A stretch of 64,000 nt of DNA from Clostridiales bacterium (lineage in GTDB: Bacteria > Bacillota > Clostridia > Christensenellales > Pumilibacteraceae): positions 1-64,000 of the forward strand of contig SVHU01000002.1 in assembly GCA_015055625.1 (NCBI GenBank), read 5' to 3'. Under the pieces are notes generated by a model that worked only from the letters and a program-made list of their open reading frames with translations, made no database searches and was not told where the DNA came from. Positions 37,259-45,861 of the stretch are shown here, in pieces. Made by a program: the position numbers and the translations under genes. How positions within the stretch are numbered: the first letter of the stretch is position 1; each line of letters starts with the position of its first letter.

Positions 37259-37398
37259 TTTTTACTCCTTTATCGCAAAAACTGCGATACGTATGTGTTT
37301 TTTCGTGATTTTTTATTAAGGTCAAGATTTAATCAAATAATATTTCTTTTACAAATAAAGCTAGCAAAACCAGCAGTTTTATCTAAGTTTTTTTTAGT

Positions 37399-37432
37399 GA
37401 GATTGCCACGTCGCTTTGCTCCTCGCAATGAC
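37399..37432. repeat. GAGATTGC...GCAATGAC palindromic repeat, second copy
   Basis: The outer GAGATTGC and GCAATGAC match the copy at 3212-3240, while the centre differs (CACGTCGCTTTGCTCCTC). It opens a 1.1-kb gene-free block filled with palindromes. The stretch 37259-37398 before it shows only the small inverted repeat noted upstream of the GH-A gene. Confidence 0.65.
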
Positions 37433-37469
37433 AGTGGGATTAGGATAATTAGTTATTATATAATTGTAG

Positions 37470-37531
37470 GAAAGGGCTTTACGTCCTTTCATTTTTTTGT
37501 TACAAATAATTTCGGGAGGATGCTATCATCC
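37470..37531. repeat. Two small hairpins of the repeat block
   Basis: GAAAGG (37470-37475) pairs with CCTTTC (37485-37490), and GGATG with CATCC (37518-37531) around CTAT. They differ in sequence from the hairpins that follow but share the small stem/short loop form. Confidence 0.5.
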
Positions 37532-37570
37532 CTACATCTCTACTGTTTACAAATTAACTTTGTCATATTG

Positions 37571-38216
37571 GGCGATTCGTGAATCGGTGGGCAGACCCAC
37601 TGTCAATATGAAGAGCTGACGATAGTTAATTACTAGCTCAACTTAAAGCACAACATATTGGATCCAACGTCCACGTTGGCGGTGCGGAGGCGGTGGGCAG
37701 ACCCACTGTCAATATGGGGGCGGTTCGTGAATCGGTGCGGAGGCACACTCCCGATATAAAGGACTAATGATAGTTAATTACTTGCTTTGCTAAAGCACAA
37801 CATATTGGATCCAACGTCCACGTTGGCGGTGCGAAGGCGGTGGGCAGACCCGCTGTCAATATGGGGCGATTCGTAAATCGGTGCGGAGGCGCACTCCCAA
37901 TATGAACAACCAACGATAGTTAATTACTTGCTTTGCTAAAGCACAACATATTGGATCCAACGTCCACGTTGGCGGTGCGGAGGCGGTGGGCAGTCCCACT
38001 GTCAATAAAAAACTTGTCTACCTGTAAGTCCGATTTCCACCAAAAAGGCTTTATTGCGAGGTGCGGAGGCGGTGGGCAGTCCCACTGTCAATATGAAGCG
38101 ATTCGTGAATCGGTGCGGAGGCGCACTCCCGATATGAACAACCAACGATAGTTAATTACTTGCTTTGCTAAAGCACTCATATCGGATGAAACGGTGCGAA
38201 GGCGCACTCCCAATTT
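37571..38216. repeat. Mosaic array of short palindromic units
   Basis: At least four rounds of a roughly 147-bp composite occur, later ones with an insertion. The parts are CGATTCGTGAATCG (starts near 37573, 37721, 37867, 38099), GTGGGCAGACCCAC or a variant (37587, 37693, 37840, 37986, 38072), GTGCGGAGGCGCAC, GCTTTGCTAAAGC, and TTGGATCCAA joined to CCAACGTCCACGTTGG (37658, 37805, 37951). Most parts are hairpins with a 5-7 bp stem and 2-4 nt loop. A 53-bp 5' fragment of the larger nested hairpin lies at 38008-38060. No protein is supported: the open frames here are by-products of the repeats. Confidence 0.85.
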
Positions 38217-38371
38217 GAAAGTTTGTCTATCTATAAGCCCAATTCCCATTAAAAAGGCTTTATTGCGAGTTAGAGAAGCAAACGAGGTTCTACCTGCAGG
38301 GCGTGTACTTAGCGTACACAACCAAAGGTAGGTTCTCGCTTGCGCACTATAACGACGCAAGAAAGACTTTT
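38217..38371. repeat. Nested hairpin element, copy 1
   Basis: An outer arm (AAAAAGGCTTTATTGCG) pairs imperfectly with CGCAAGAAAGACTTTTTT. A second arm (GCAAACGAGGTTCTACCT) pairs with AGGTAGGTTCTCGCTTGC, and the tip is GTGTAC TTAGC GTACAC at 38303-38319 followed by AACCA. Single-stranded GAGTTAGAGA and CACTATAACGA are conserved between copies. It ends exactly at the stop codon of the minus-strand dgoD gene, so it can act as that gene's terminator. A near relative is at 60356-60514. Confidence 0.8.
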
Positions 38372-39523
38372 TTACCAGTCGGCGTTGGAACCATCCTCAT
38401 AATACTGTCGTGGGGTTGTCCACTTACCGTCGTAAATCTTATCCTTAAGTGCTTCTTCGTCAAGCTCTACGCCAAGACCGGGGCCTTGAGGAATATCAAT
38501 GTAACCGTCTTTGATAACGAACGGTTTTTTAATGTAGCCAACACCAAGGTCGGACTTGTCGGGATTGCCGGGATGTTCTTGCACCAAGAAATTAGGTATA
38601 CAGGTATCAAGGTGTAAGCATGAAGCCAAAGAAATTGGACCAAGCGGGTTGTGAGGAGCAACAGTGCCATAATACATTTCTATCATAGCGGCAATTTTTC
38701 TACCCTCGTAAATACCGCCTACATGACAGATATCGGGCTGAATTACGCTTACTGCTTGCTTTTCGATAAGCTCTCTATACTGCCACTTACCAAACAATCT
38801 TTCGCCTGCGGCAATAGGCACGGTAGTATTGCGAGCAATATTAACCATTGTATCCACGTTTTCAGGAAGGCAAGGCTCTTCGACAAACATTGGGGTATAA
38901 GGCTTGAGCATTTCGATAAGGCGATGCGCCATTGCAGGACTAACTCTACCATGAAAGTCGATTGCAAGGTCAACTTTGTTACCGATATGTTCTCTTACCT
39001 TTGCAAAACGCTCTACGTGCTTTAGCGTATTTTCGGGATTTTCGATCGCCTTAATGGGCGGAATAATCGAATACTTAAGCGCAGTATATCCCTCTTTTAG
39101 ACGCTCGTCCGCAATGGAAAGCATTTCTTCTATCGGGAACTCGCCAGCAACGCCTGCGCGCTTTATGTGCGTATACATACGAATTTTATCACGGCACTTT
39201 CCACCAAGCATTTCATATACGGGGCAGTTGTAATACTTGCCCTTAATATCCCACATCGCTTGCTCTATTCCGCTTATTGCCGAAAGCATAAGAGGCCCGC
39301 CACGGTAAAATCCTCCGCGATAAAGAGCTTGAACGTGGTGTTCGATCTGCATTGGATCTTTGCCGATAAGGTATTCTTCAAACTCCTTAATTACCGCTTC
39401 AACCGACGTGCAATGACCTTCGAGTACAGGCTCGCCAAGTCCTACAATATCTGCGTCGGTGTACATTTTAAGAAACATCCAACGCGGTTTTACTTTTATT
39501 ACTTCTAACTTTGTAATTTTCAT
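38372..39523 (-). CDS. dgoD: D-galactonate dehydratase (enolase superfamily, DgoD-like)
   Basis: The 383-residue protein follows E. coli DgoD from its start (KITKLEVIKVKPRWMFLKMY, YRGGFYRGGP, GIEQAMWDIKGK). Metal ligands are visible as Asp in AIDFHGRVS, Glu in VEEPCLP and Glu in AGERLF, and the His base in VAPHNPLGP. The enzyme dehydrates D-galactonate, or a close epimer, to 2-keto-3-deoxygalactonate, the substrate of DgoK. It is the last gene of the operon epimerase, UlaG-like hydrolase, DgoD, 15 bases after the hydrolase, with GGAG before the ATG. Its stop codon abuts the nested hairpin element. Confidence 0.87.
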   Translation of the reverse strand: MKITKLEVIKVKPRWMFLKMYTDADIVGLGEPVLEGHCTSVEAVIKEFEEYLIGKDPMQIEHHVQALYRGGFYRGGPLMLSAISGIEQAMWDIKGKYYNCPVYEMLGGKCRDKIRMYTHIKRAGVAGEFPIEEMLSIADERLKEGYTALKYSIIPPIKAIENPENTLKHVERFAKVREHIGNKVDLAIDFHGRVSPAMAHRLIEMLKPYTPMFVEEPCLPENVDTMVNIARNTTVPIAAGERLFGKWQYRELIEKQAVSVIQPDICHVGGIYEGRKIAAMIEMYYGTVAPHNPLGPISLASCLHLDTCIPNFLVQEHPGNPDKSDLGVGYIKKPFVIKDGYIDIPQGPGLGVELDEEALKDKIYDGKWTTPRQYYEDGSNADW

Positions 39524-39538
39524 AGTTTTCTCCTGTTT

Positions 39539-40213
39539 TTAGAGTTTAATCTCTTTATAAAAAGATGGAACAACCTTGTTCTCGTACGGAAAATCGTTAA
39601 GATCTAAGTTGTCAAATAGTCCGCAGTGCATTGGAATCGCTTTTGCTGCTATTTTATTACAGAACTTTGCGCCGTCCACCATATTCATATTATTACCCTT
39701 ACCGTTTACAGGTAAGAACACGTAGTCAATATCTTTGGGAAGATCAGCAAAAATATCGTCATTGTAAAGTGTGTCGCCGGTAACGTAATACGTTTTGCCC
39801 TCAGCTTTAATTATTACGCCTACTCCCATAAGGTCAGAATGTTCTGCCTTTACCGCATAAAACTCAATGCCATCCTGTGTCCATCTAGTTTTACGGTTGA
39901 ACATTACGTAATTATTATTTGTTCCACCTAATTTTCTTGCTTTTTGCCAAGCGTTGTACGGAGCAAGTACGGTAATATTTTCTCCTGACGGAAGATAATG
40001 TTCAAGCGTTTCGGGATCGGTATGATCCATGTGGTCGTGAGTAAGCACGATTATATCAGGCTTAATCTTAAGAAAGCTCTCATCAACAGGCACTCTGCGT
40101 TTGTTTTGAGGCTCTATTTTTTCTACGCTGTTGGAAAGATACGGATCTATAATAATTATTTTGCCATTAGTTTCCATCATTAGTCCAGCCTGTCCTAGCC
40201 AAGTAATTTTCAT
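39539..40213 (-). CDS. UlaG-like metallo-beta-lactamase-fold hydrolase
   Basis: The 224-residue protein has the metal-binding motif LTHDHMDHTDPE near residue 57, further ligands in KAEHSDLMGVG and VTGDTLYND, and a C-terminal PMHCGLFD. This is the L-ascorbate-6-phosphate lactonase (UlaG) branch of the metallo-beta-lactamase fold. Placed between an aldose epimerase and galactonate dehydratase, it is a candidate sugar lactonase, opening galactonolactone to galactonate; that is inference from context. Its ATG overlaps the stop of the epimerase gene by four bases (ATGA). Confidence 0.82.
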   Translation of the reverse strand: MKITWLGQAGLMMETNGKIIIIDPYLSNSVEKIEPQNKRRVPVDESFLKIKPDIIVLTHDHMDHTDPETLEHYLPSGENITVLAPYNAWQKARKLGGTNNNYVMFNRKTRWTQDGIEFYAVKAEHSDLMGVGVIIKAEGKTYYVTGDTLYNDDIFADLPKDIDYVFLPVNGKGNNMNMVDGAKFCNKIAAKAIPMHCGLFDNLDLNDFPYENKVVPSFYKEIKL

Positions 40214-41139
40214 TTTATTTTACCTTCCTTTATATATATTTTAGATTTATAAATTTCACTCTTGTTTCCCTCGATAAAAGCAAAACCTGCGTACTCCCTA
40301 TCAAAAGGCGAAGAGGGCGAATTTGCCATTCCTGTTTGAGGCTCAATACAAATAAAGCTTTTAGCATCGCCATTATAAACTAGCCTGAACTTGTATTTTT
40401 CGTCGTTTTCGTACACCAGCGTTAAGTCTTTTTGCTCGTCGTACAAAGTAATAAGCCCGTCTTTTGCTATTTTGTAATGTCTGCTTATTGGCACGTCAGA
40501 CACAAACGTTCCATTCTTTAGCGCGGTAGAAACTTCGTCGTATTCCAATATTTTTCCTGTCGGCAAATATACCGCCATATTACGTTCTATCTCATCGCCT
40601 ATATCCACACCAATTTTTACGTCCTGCTTGTTAGTTGACCTTATAAACGGAACATTGAACGTAGTGTGAAAGCCTAGCAAAACAGGAAGATTAACCTTTG
40701 AAAGATTGTCTACTCTACACTCTATTTCAAGACCGTTTTCACTCAAGAAATACGAGAGCGTAATTGCAAATTTGTCGCGATATCCAACATACGTACCGTC
40801 GTTTTCGTATACAAGCCTTACAAAATTCTCGCTTTTTTCCACAACTGTAAAGGGGGTATGATGAAGCTCGCCGTGTATATAACAATTTGTATTTTCTTCG
40901 TTTATACCAAAGTCGTAAATTCTACCCTCAAACTCAAACTTTCCTCCGCTTATTCTGTTTTGTGGAAAAAGAATAGGCGCGCCGTACAAATATGGATTAT
41001 CTAACGAACTTGAATAATCAGGTTCGCGCAAAATTTCCGCATCGTACTTATCATTAGTAAGCGAAAAACAGTTTGCACCCCTCGTTGCATTTATTTTCGC
41101 AGTATATCCGCCTTTCTTTAATACTATGATTTCATCCAT
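40210..41139 (-). CDS. Aldose 1-epimerase (GalM-like)
   Basis: The 309-residue beta-sandwich protein has family features: APILFPQNRISGGKFEFEG near residue 52, GELHHTPF with the His pair near residue 90, and FICIEPQTGMANSPSSP with the catalytic Glu near residue 275. Aldose epimerases interconvert alpha and beta sugar anomers, preparing the beta form for dehydrogenases. It is the first gene of the operon leading to DgoD. Upstream is a TATACT -10 box and an AATGCAAAAAATA sequence at 41197-41209, like part of the operators of the alpha-galactosidase and GH2 genes. Confidence 0.88.
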   Translation of the reverse strand: MDEIIVLKKGGYTAKINATRGANCFSLTNDKYDAEILREPDYSSSLDNPYLYGAPILFPQNRISGGKFEFEGRIYDFGINEENTNCYIHGELHHTPFTVVEKSENFVRLVYENDGTYVGYRDKFAITLSYFLSENGLEIECRVDNLSKVNLPVLLGFHTTFNVPFIRSTNKQDVKIGVDIGDEIERNMAVYLPTGKILEYDEVSTALKNGTFVSDVPISRHYKIAKDGLITLYDEQKDLTLVYENDEKYKFRLVYNGDAKSFICIEPQTGMANSPSSPFDREYAGFAFIEGNKSEIYKSKIYIKEGKIK

Positions 41140-41333
41140 CTTAAAACTACCTGGTTCTCATTTTATATAAGTATATCACACCTTTTATAAAAACACAATG
41201 CAAAAAATAAACACATTTTAATATATAAGGAATAAAAATTGATATTTTTTCAAATTTAACCATTTAGACAGTTGACTTTTAGTTGAAATTTTGACTAAAA
41301 TATAAGAAAGCAAGAATTTTTAAGGAGTAAAAA

Positions 41334-42176
41334 ATGAACCTTGTTGAACTTTTATACCCCAAAACTGCGGAGATATGCAGAGCGCCTGATACGGAAGACA
41401 AATATCCATTCTTTATTTCATTATACGGCAGAACGTTTGAAAACACGCCGTGTTATCAAATTCGTATGAAGTCGGGCGTATCCTGTCTTCAGTACGTAAT
41501 ATCGGGCTCGGGCGTAATAATATCGGATAAAGCGGTATACAAAGTGGAAAGCGGTGATACTTTTATGTTGCTTGAGGGCAAAAACCAGATTTACTACTCT
41601 AATCCCGACAATAAGTTTGCGCGCCTTTGGATAAACTTTAACGGCGAGCTTTCTAAAACCTTGTTGGATATTTACGGCATAAGCGATATCACGGTTTTTA
41701 AGAACACCGATTGCTCCGCTATTTTAAGTAAGCTTTTGGATACATGCAAAAAATATAGCGATCCAAAAGAATACAAAAAGGAAACGGCTAAAGTCTTTTT
41801 TGAACTTGTTCAATTTTTGTCAGAATTTAAGGACAGATCACTTATGATTGACTCTAAGGAAGACGAAATACGAAAGTATATAGATTTGCATATTATGGAG
41901 AACATCAAGCTTGACGATTTGGCGGAAAAATTCCACTTTTCTAAAGAACATATCGTGCGCTCATTCAAGAAGTCTTACGGAATTACACCACACCGCTACG
42001 TCATAGAATCTAAGATACGTATTGCTATGATTATGTTAATCAACACCAATAACAGTATTGAAGAAATTTCCACTTCTCTTGGGTTTTCCGATCCTCACCA
42101 CTTTTCAGCATCCTTTAACTCGCTTGTAAAAATGCGCCCTAGCGCGTATAGAAAAGAACACAAAAAAGAGATGTAA
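41334..42176 (+). CDS. AraC-family transcriptional regulator
   Basis: The 280-residue protein has a cupin-type sensing domain (about 30-130; YVISGSGVIISDKAVYKVES, typical of MelR/RafR-like members) and a C-terminal double helix-turn-helix (about 180-280; LDDLAEKFHFSKEHIVRSFK and STSLGFSDPHHFSASF). AAGGAG precedes the ATG. It is divergent from the epimerase-DgoD operon and convergent with alpha-galactosidase. It is the best candidate to bind the AATGCA-N17-TGCA sites near 44429 and 50002. A terminator follows. Confidence 0.9.
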   Translation: MNLVELLYPKTAEICRAPDTEDKYPFFISLYGRTFENTPCYQIRMKSGVSCLQYVISGSGVIISDKAVYKVESGDTFMLLEGKNQIYYSNPDNKFARLWINFNGELSKTLLDIYGISDITVFKNTDCSAILSKLLDTCKKYSDPKEYKKETAKVFFELVQFLSEFKDRSLMIDSKEDEIRKYIDLHIMENIKLDDLAEKFHFSKEHIVRSFKKSYGITPHRYVIESKIRIAMIMLINTNNSIEEISTSLGFSDPHHFSASFNSLVKMRPSAYRKEHKKEM

Positions 42177-42218
42177 ACAGCAGTTTAATTACTGTAAAGT
42201 ACAACTTATAAAAACAAC

Positions 42219-42256
42219 AAAACACGCTCTAAAGTTTTAGTTTTAGAACGTGTTTT
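42219..42256. terminator. Bidirectional terminator between AraC and alpha-galactosidase
   Basis: AAAACACGCTCTAAA pairs with TTTAGAACGTGTTTT with one mismatch and a short loop. It lies between convergent genes. Confidence 0.85.
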
Positions 42257-42263
42257 ATTATTA

Positions 42264-44366
42264 CTATTTAATCTCGGTTACTTCGATTATTTCGCTGTAA
42301 TAGTCGCCACCGGGCTTACGAATATTATGTCCGTATTTCATAAGTGTGTCGCCACTGTAAGTTTTGCCGTTTATTTCATAACGGGCTTGTTTTTTCAACC
42401 CGACAAGTTTGATATTTTCCAAACCTTCTCCCCATCTAACGCCATGAGCAAAGATGAATACTACTGCTTTACTTCTATCCCTTGCTGTGTACTGCCAAAC
42501 AGCAACTCCGTTGTCAAGAACCGAAGAGAGTCGATAAAGATATGAAGAATGAAGCATGGGGCGAATAGTTTTGTAGTACTTAATATACTCTTTTATTCCG
42601 TCGATATCCTCTTTTTTTGCGGTAAGCAAGTCAAAACCTACACTCATAGAACCCGTCATACCCAAATGCGCGCGGAACTTAAGAGGCGTAACTCTTCCGT
42701 TCTGACCGTTTGGCGAGGTTGCAACGTTACCCGCTCCGCCTGCATAACGAGGCAAAATATAAGTGGAAAATCCTTCGTGAAGCTTTAGCACATCCACAGG
42801 ATCAGAGTTATCGCTTCGGTTAATTCGGTCAGAATACGGCATCATTCCGTAGTCGCTTCTTGCTCCGCCGTGAGCGCAGTTTTCGATAAGCAAAGTGGGA
42901 TACGTATAGCGGATATGCTTATAAAGTCCCCACAACGCCTGCGTATATTTTACGAAGAAATCACTATCTTTACCTGTTTCGGCAATATATCTGTTCATAT
43001 CCCATTTTAGATAGTCGAGCTTGTACTCCGTTATAACTCTATCGAGCATATTTTTACAAAACTCATAAACTTCGGGCTTAGTGATATCCAAAACCATTTG
43101 GCTACGCATTTTACTCATAGGACGAGTATCGTACTTTAGCACCCAATCCGGGTGAAGAGCGTAAAGCTCGCTATCCTCGTTTATCATTTCGGGCTCTACC
43201 CATAGTCCAAACAAAAGTCCTGCTTCATGAGCCTTATCCGAGATTATGCCAAGACCGTTAGGAAAACGCTTTTTGCAAGCCTGCCAATCGCCAAGCGCAC
43301 GTCTATCGTCCACGCGGTTTGTAAACCAACCATCGTCAATTACGAAAAGTTCTGCGCCAATCTCTTTAATTTTGGGAATGAGAGCAAGCAATTTTTCCTC
43401 GTTTACGTCAAACAGATACGGATACCAGGAATTGTAGATAATTGGGAACGGTTTGTCGATATTACCTCTTGGGCACAAGTAGTCAAACTGCAAATCGTAC
43501 AGCTTTTCACTCATCTTGTTATATCCGCCCTCCACGTATCCTATATAAAGATCGGGCGTGGTAAAACTCTCGTTTTTATCAAGCGGAATTACCGTATCAA
43601 AATCATTGATACCCATGGCAACCTTGACAGTACCTGCGTGATTTTTTTCCAGCGTGGTTTTAAAGTTTCCGCTATATGCAAGCGATGCAAAATACACGCT
43701 TCCGCTATTTTCGGTTGCAGGATTTTTCTTGTCTGTAATAGAAACGAAAGGAACGAAATGCGGACCGCTTGTTACGCCTCGTCTTGTTTCGTACACCACC
43801 TTTCCCTCGGTTATTTCTGTTGTTACCTTAGTAAACTCTTTTGCCCAGTTTCCTGCAAACGTATTGGAAATATAGTTACCATTGGGTAGATAGAACGTTG
43901 CAGATAAGCATTTTTCGATATCCAATTTGTCGCCGTTGTTAATAATTGTTGCATAGCGTTTTATCATATCGAAATTTTCAAAAACTTCATAAGTTAGAAC
44001 GACTTTAAGAGAATACGCTTCGTCTTTTAACGTAAGTAGTAATTTGTTACCGTCTATATTGTGAGAATCATACACAAGATCAACGTCACTCACTCCGTCG
44101 CCATATCTAATTTTGAGGGCTTCCTCATCATATACACCACGCTCATACGTTGCGTATTCGTGGCGGTACTTAAACATTTTGGTGTACTCTCTGAAGCGAT
44201 AATCATCCATTCTGTCAGCACCAATAAGCTCCAAATCCTCGGGACTAAAAAGCTTTGCGCCATAATAAACGTGCATGGGCGCATTGTGGTCATTAAGCGC
44301 AAACGCGTAAGTTGATGATTGCGTTTCGATTACGAAAAGCTGTTTATCGCTAAAATATTTAATCAT
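42264..44366 (-). CDS. GH36 alpha-galactosidase
   Basis: The 700-residue protein has an N-terminal beta-supersandwich and a barrel with the GH36 motifs: LFVIDDGWF near residue 340, LGLWVEPEMI, LDYLKWDMNR with the nucleophile Asp, and ENCAHGGARSDYGMM followed by SDNSDPVD with the acid/base Asp. It removes alpha-1,6-galactose from melibiose, raffinose or galactomannan oligosaccharides. No signal peptide, so cytoplasmic. The reading frame opens 23 codons earlier, but GGAGGAAAAT precedes the ATG at 44366 and the -10 box lies within the earlier part. The promoter carries a 27-bp operator-like site. Confidence 0.93.
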   Translation of the reverse strand: MIKYFSDKQLFVIETQSSTYAFALNDHNAPMHVYYGAKLFSPEDLELIGADRMDDYRFREYTKMFKYRHEYATYERGVYDEEALKIRYGDGVSDVDLVYDSHNIDGNKLLLTLKDEAYSLKVVLTYEVFENFDMIKRYATIINNGDKLDIEKCLSATFYLPNGNYISNTFAGNWAKEFTKVTTEITEGKVVYETRRGVTSGPHFVPFVSITDKKNPATENSGSVYFASLAYSGNFKTTLEKNHAGTVKVAMGINDFDTVIPLDKNESFTTPDLYIGYVEGGYNKMSEKLYDLQFDYLCPRGNIDKPFPIIYNSWYPYLFDVNEEKLLALIPKIKEIGAELFVIDDGWFTNRVDDRRALGDWQACKKRFPNGLGIISDKAHEAGLLFGLWVEPEMINEDSELYALHPDWVLKYDTRPMSKMRSQMVLDITKPEVYEFCKNMLDRVITEYKLDYLKWDMNRYIAETGKDSDFFVKYTQALWGLYKHIRYTYPTLLIENCAHGGARSDYGMMPYSDRINRSDNSDPVDVLKLHEGFSTYILPRYAGGAGNVATSPNGQNGRVTPLKFRAHLGMTGSMSVGFDLLTAKKEDIDGIKEYIKYYKTIRPMLHSSYLYRLSSVLDNGVAVWQYTARDRSKAVVFIFAHGVRWGEGLENIKLVGLKKQARYEINGKTYSGDTLMKYGHNIRKPGGDYYSEIIEVTEIK

Positions 44367-44401
44367 ATTTTCCTCCGACAAATTATTCTTTATCTTTATA
44401 T

Positions 44402-44455
44402 ATAATAACACAACAAAACTCTTTTGACAATGCAAAATATTAGTTTATGTGTGCA
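44402..44455 (-). promoter_or_regulatory. Promoter and operator of alpha-galactosidase gene
   Basis: On the minus strand TTGTCA (44430-44425) and TATTAT (44407-44402) are 17 bp apart. A 27-bp site at 44429-44455, with AATGCA at one end and TGCA at the other, abuts the -35 box. It matches the GH2 site at 50002-50028 in 18 of 27 positions by my alignment. Confidence 0.6.
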
Positions 44456-44536
44456 TTTTTTTATTTTAATAAGGTTATGACATAATAAACAATTGATTAG
44501 TCTTCTACGGTTTATCAATACGTTTCGTCAAAAAAC

Positions 44537-44580
44537 AAAAAACGTGCCGAATTACGATAAAACAACTCGGTACGTTTTCT
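44537..44580. terminator. Terminator of icd gene
   Basis: ACGTGCCGA and TCGGTACGT pair with one mismatch around a loop of about 14 nt with A/T tails, ten bases past the icd stop. Confidence 0.65.
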
Positions 44581-44590
44581 TATTTATAAT

Positions 44591-45793
44591 TTACATTCTG
44601 CTTGCGATAGCTTGCAAGAACTCCTCAGAATCAAGCGCGTGAACATCTACGCCCTCTTTGCTAAACAATGAAGTCAAGTCCTTGGTCATATAACCATCTT
44701 CGATTGTTCCGACAGTTGCTTTTTCGAGCCTATCAGCAAAGGCAATAAGCTCCTTGTTATCCTCGCTTTCGCCTCTTTTACGCAATGCGCCGGACCACGC
44801 GAAAATAGTTGCAACAGGGTTTGTAGAAGTCTTTTCGCCCTTTAGGAATTTATAATAGTGTCTTGTAACAGTTCCGTGAGCAGCTTCATACTCATAGTTT
44901 CCGTCGGGGGAAACTAGAACACTTGTCATCATTGCAAGAGAACCGAATGCAGACGCTACCATATCGCTCATAACGTCGCCGTCATAGTTCTTAAGCGCCC
45001 AAACAATTCCACCTTCGCTTCGCATAATTCTTGCAACAGCGTCGTCGATAAGGGTATACATATAAGTAATACCTGCTTTTTCGAATTTGTCTTTATATTC
45101 GTTTTCGAAAATCTCAGCAAAGATATCCTTAAAAGTATGGTCGTACTGCTTGGAAATGGTATCCTTTGTCGCAAACCACAAATCCTGCTTTACGTCAAGC
45201 GCATAGTTAAAGCAAGAACGCGCGAAAGAGGATATGGACTTATCGAGGTTATGAACGCCCTGAAGTACGCCTTTGCCATTAAAATCAGCAATCTTCTTTT
45301 CTTCCACTCTTCCGTCTTTATACTCAACTTTCAAAAATGCAGTTGCCTCGCTATCAACAATAAGCTCACTGTTTTTGTATATGTCGCCATATGCGTGACG
45401 GGCAACAGTTATAGGCTTTTTCCATCCAGGAACGAAAGGCTTGATTCCGTCAGCAAGAACGGGAGCGCGGAAAACGGTTCCGTCCAATATAGCTCTTATT
45501 GTACCGTTGGGTGAAAGCCACATCTTAGAAAGATTGTACTCGGTTACACGCTGAGCGTTTGGAGTAATGGTTGCGCATTTTACGCCTACGTGATATTTCT
45601 TAATTGCGTTTGCCGCATCAACGGTTACCTGATCTTTAGTTTTTTCTCTGTTTTCAAGACCAAGATCGTAATAGTCTACGTTAAGCTCAACAAAAGGGGT
45701 AATAAGATACTGTTTGATCTTATCCCACAAAATTCTGGTCATCTCGTCACCCTGCATCTCTACGATGGGGGTTTTGTAAGTAATCTTTGCCAT
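44591..45793 (-). CDS. icd: NADP-dependent isocitrate dehydrogenase (eukaryote-type)
   Basis: The 400-residue enzyme belongs to the dimeric, eukaryote-like (type II) IDH subfamily: [17 protein letters not shown] at the start, [28 protein letters not shown] with the substrate Ser, and [16 protein letters not shown]. It converts isocitrate to 2-oxoglutarate with NADPH formation, feeding glutamate supply; glnA and proBA lie 9-14 kb away. The frame extends 15 codons further, but GGAGG lies five bases before the ATG at 45793. It is apparently monocistronic with a terminator. Confidence 0.93.
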   Translation of the reverse strand: MAKITYKTPIVEMQGDEMTRILWDKIKQYLITPFVELNVDYYDLGLENREKTKDQVTVDAANAIKKYHVGVKCATITPNAQRVTEYNLSKMWLSPNGTIRAILDGTVFRAPVLADGIKPFVPGWKKPITVARHAYGDIYKNSELIVDSEATAFLKVEYKDGRVEEKKIADFNGKGVLQGVHNLDKSISSFARSCFNYALDVKQDLWFATKDTISKQYDHTFKDIFAEIFENEYKDKFEKAGITYMYTLIDDAVARIMRSEGGIVWALKNYDGDVMSDMVASAFGSLAMMTSVLVSPDGNYEYEAAHGTVTRHYYKFLKGEKTSTNPVATIFAWSGALRKRGESEDNKELIAFADRLEKATVGTIEDGYMTKDLTSLFSKEGVDVHALDSEEFLQAIASRM

Positions 45794-45861
45794 AACAGCC
45801 TCCGAAAATTTATATTTCGGGTATAGTTTAGCACACAATAAAAATTAAGTCAATAATTCCA

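Noticed and set aside
37571-38216. CRISPR array
   Set aside because: The repeats are of several kinds, adjoin one another without unique spacers of constant size, and no cas gene is present.
37933-38360. Open frames of 70-90 codons on both strands in the repeat array
   Set aside because: They are made wholly of palindromic repeats, have no ribosome site, and change frame between units.
38217-38371. Integron attC site
   Set aside because: The nested inverted repeats look similar, but the RYYYAAC and GTTRRRY core ends are not both present, there is no gene cassette order and no integrase.
44367-44435. Extended N-terminus of alpha-galactosidase
   Set aside because: It includes the -10 and -35 boxes. 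The ATG at 44366 follows GGAGGAAAAT.
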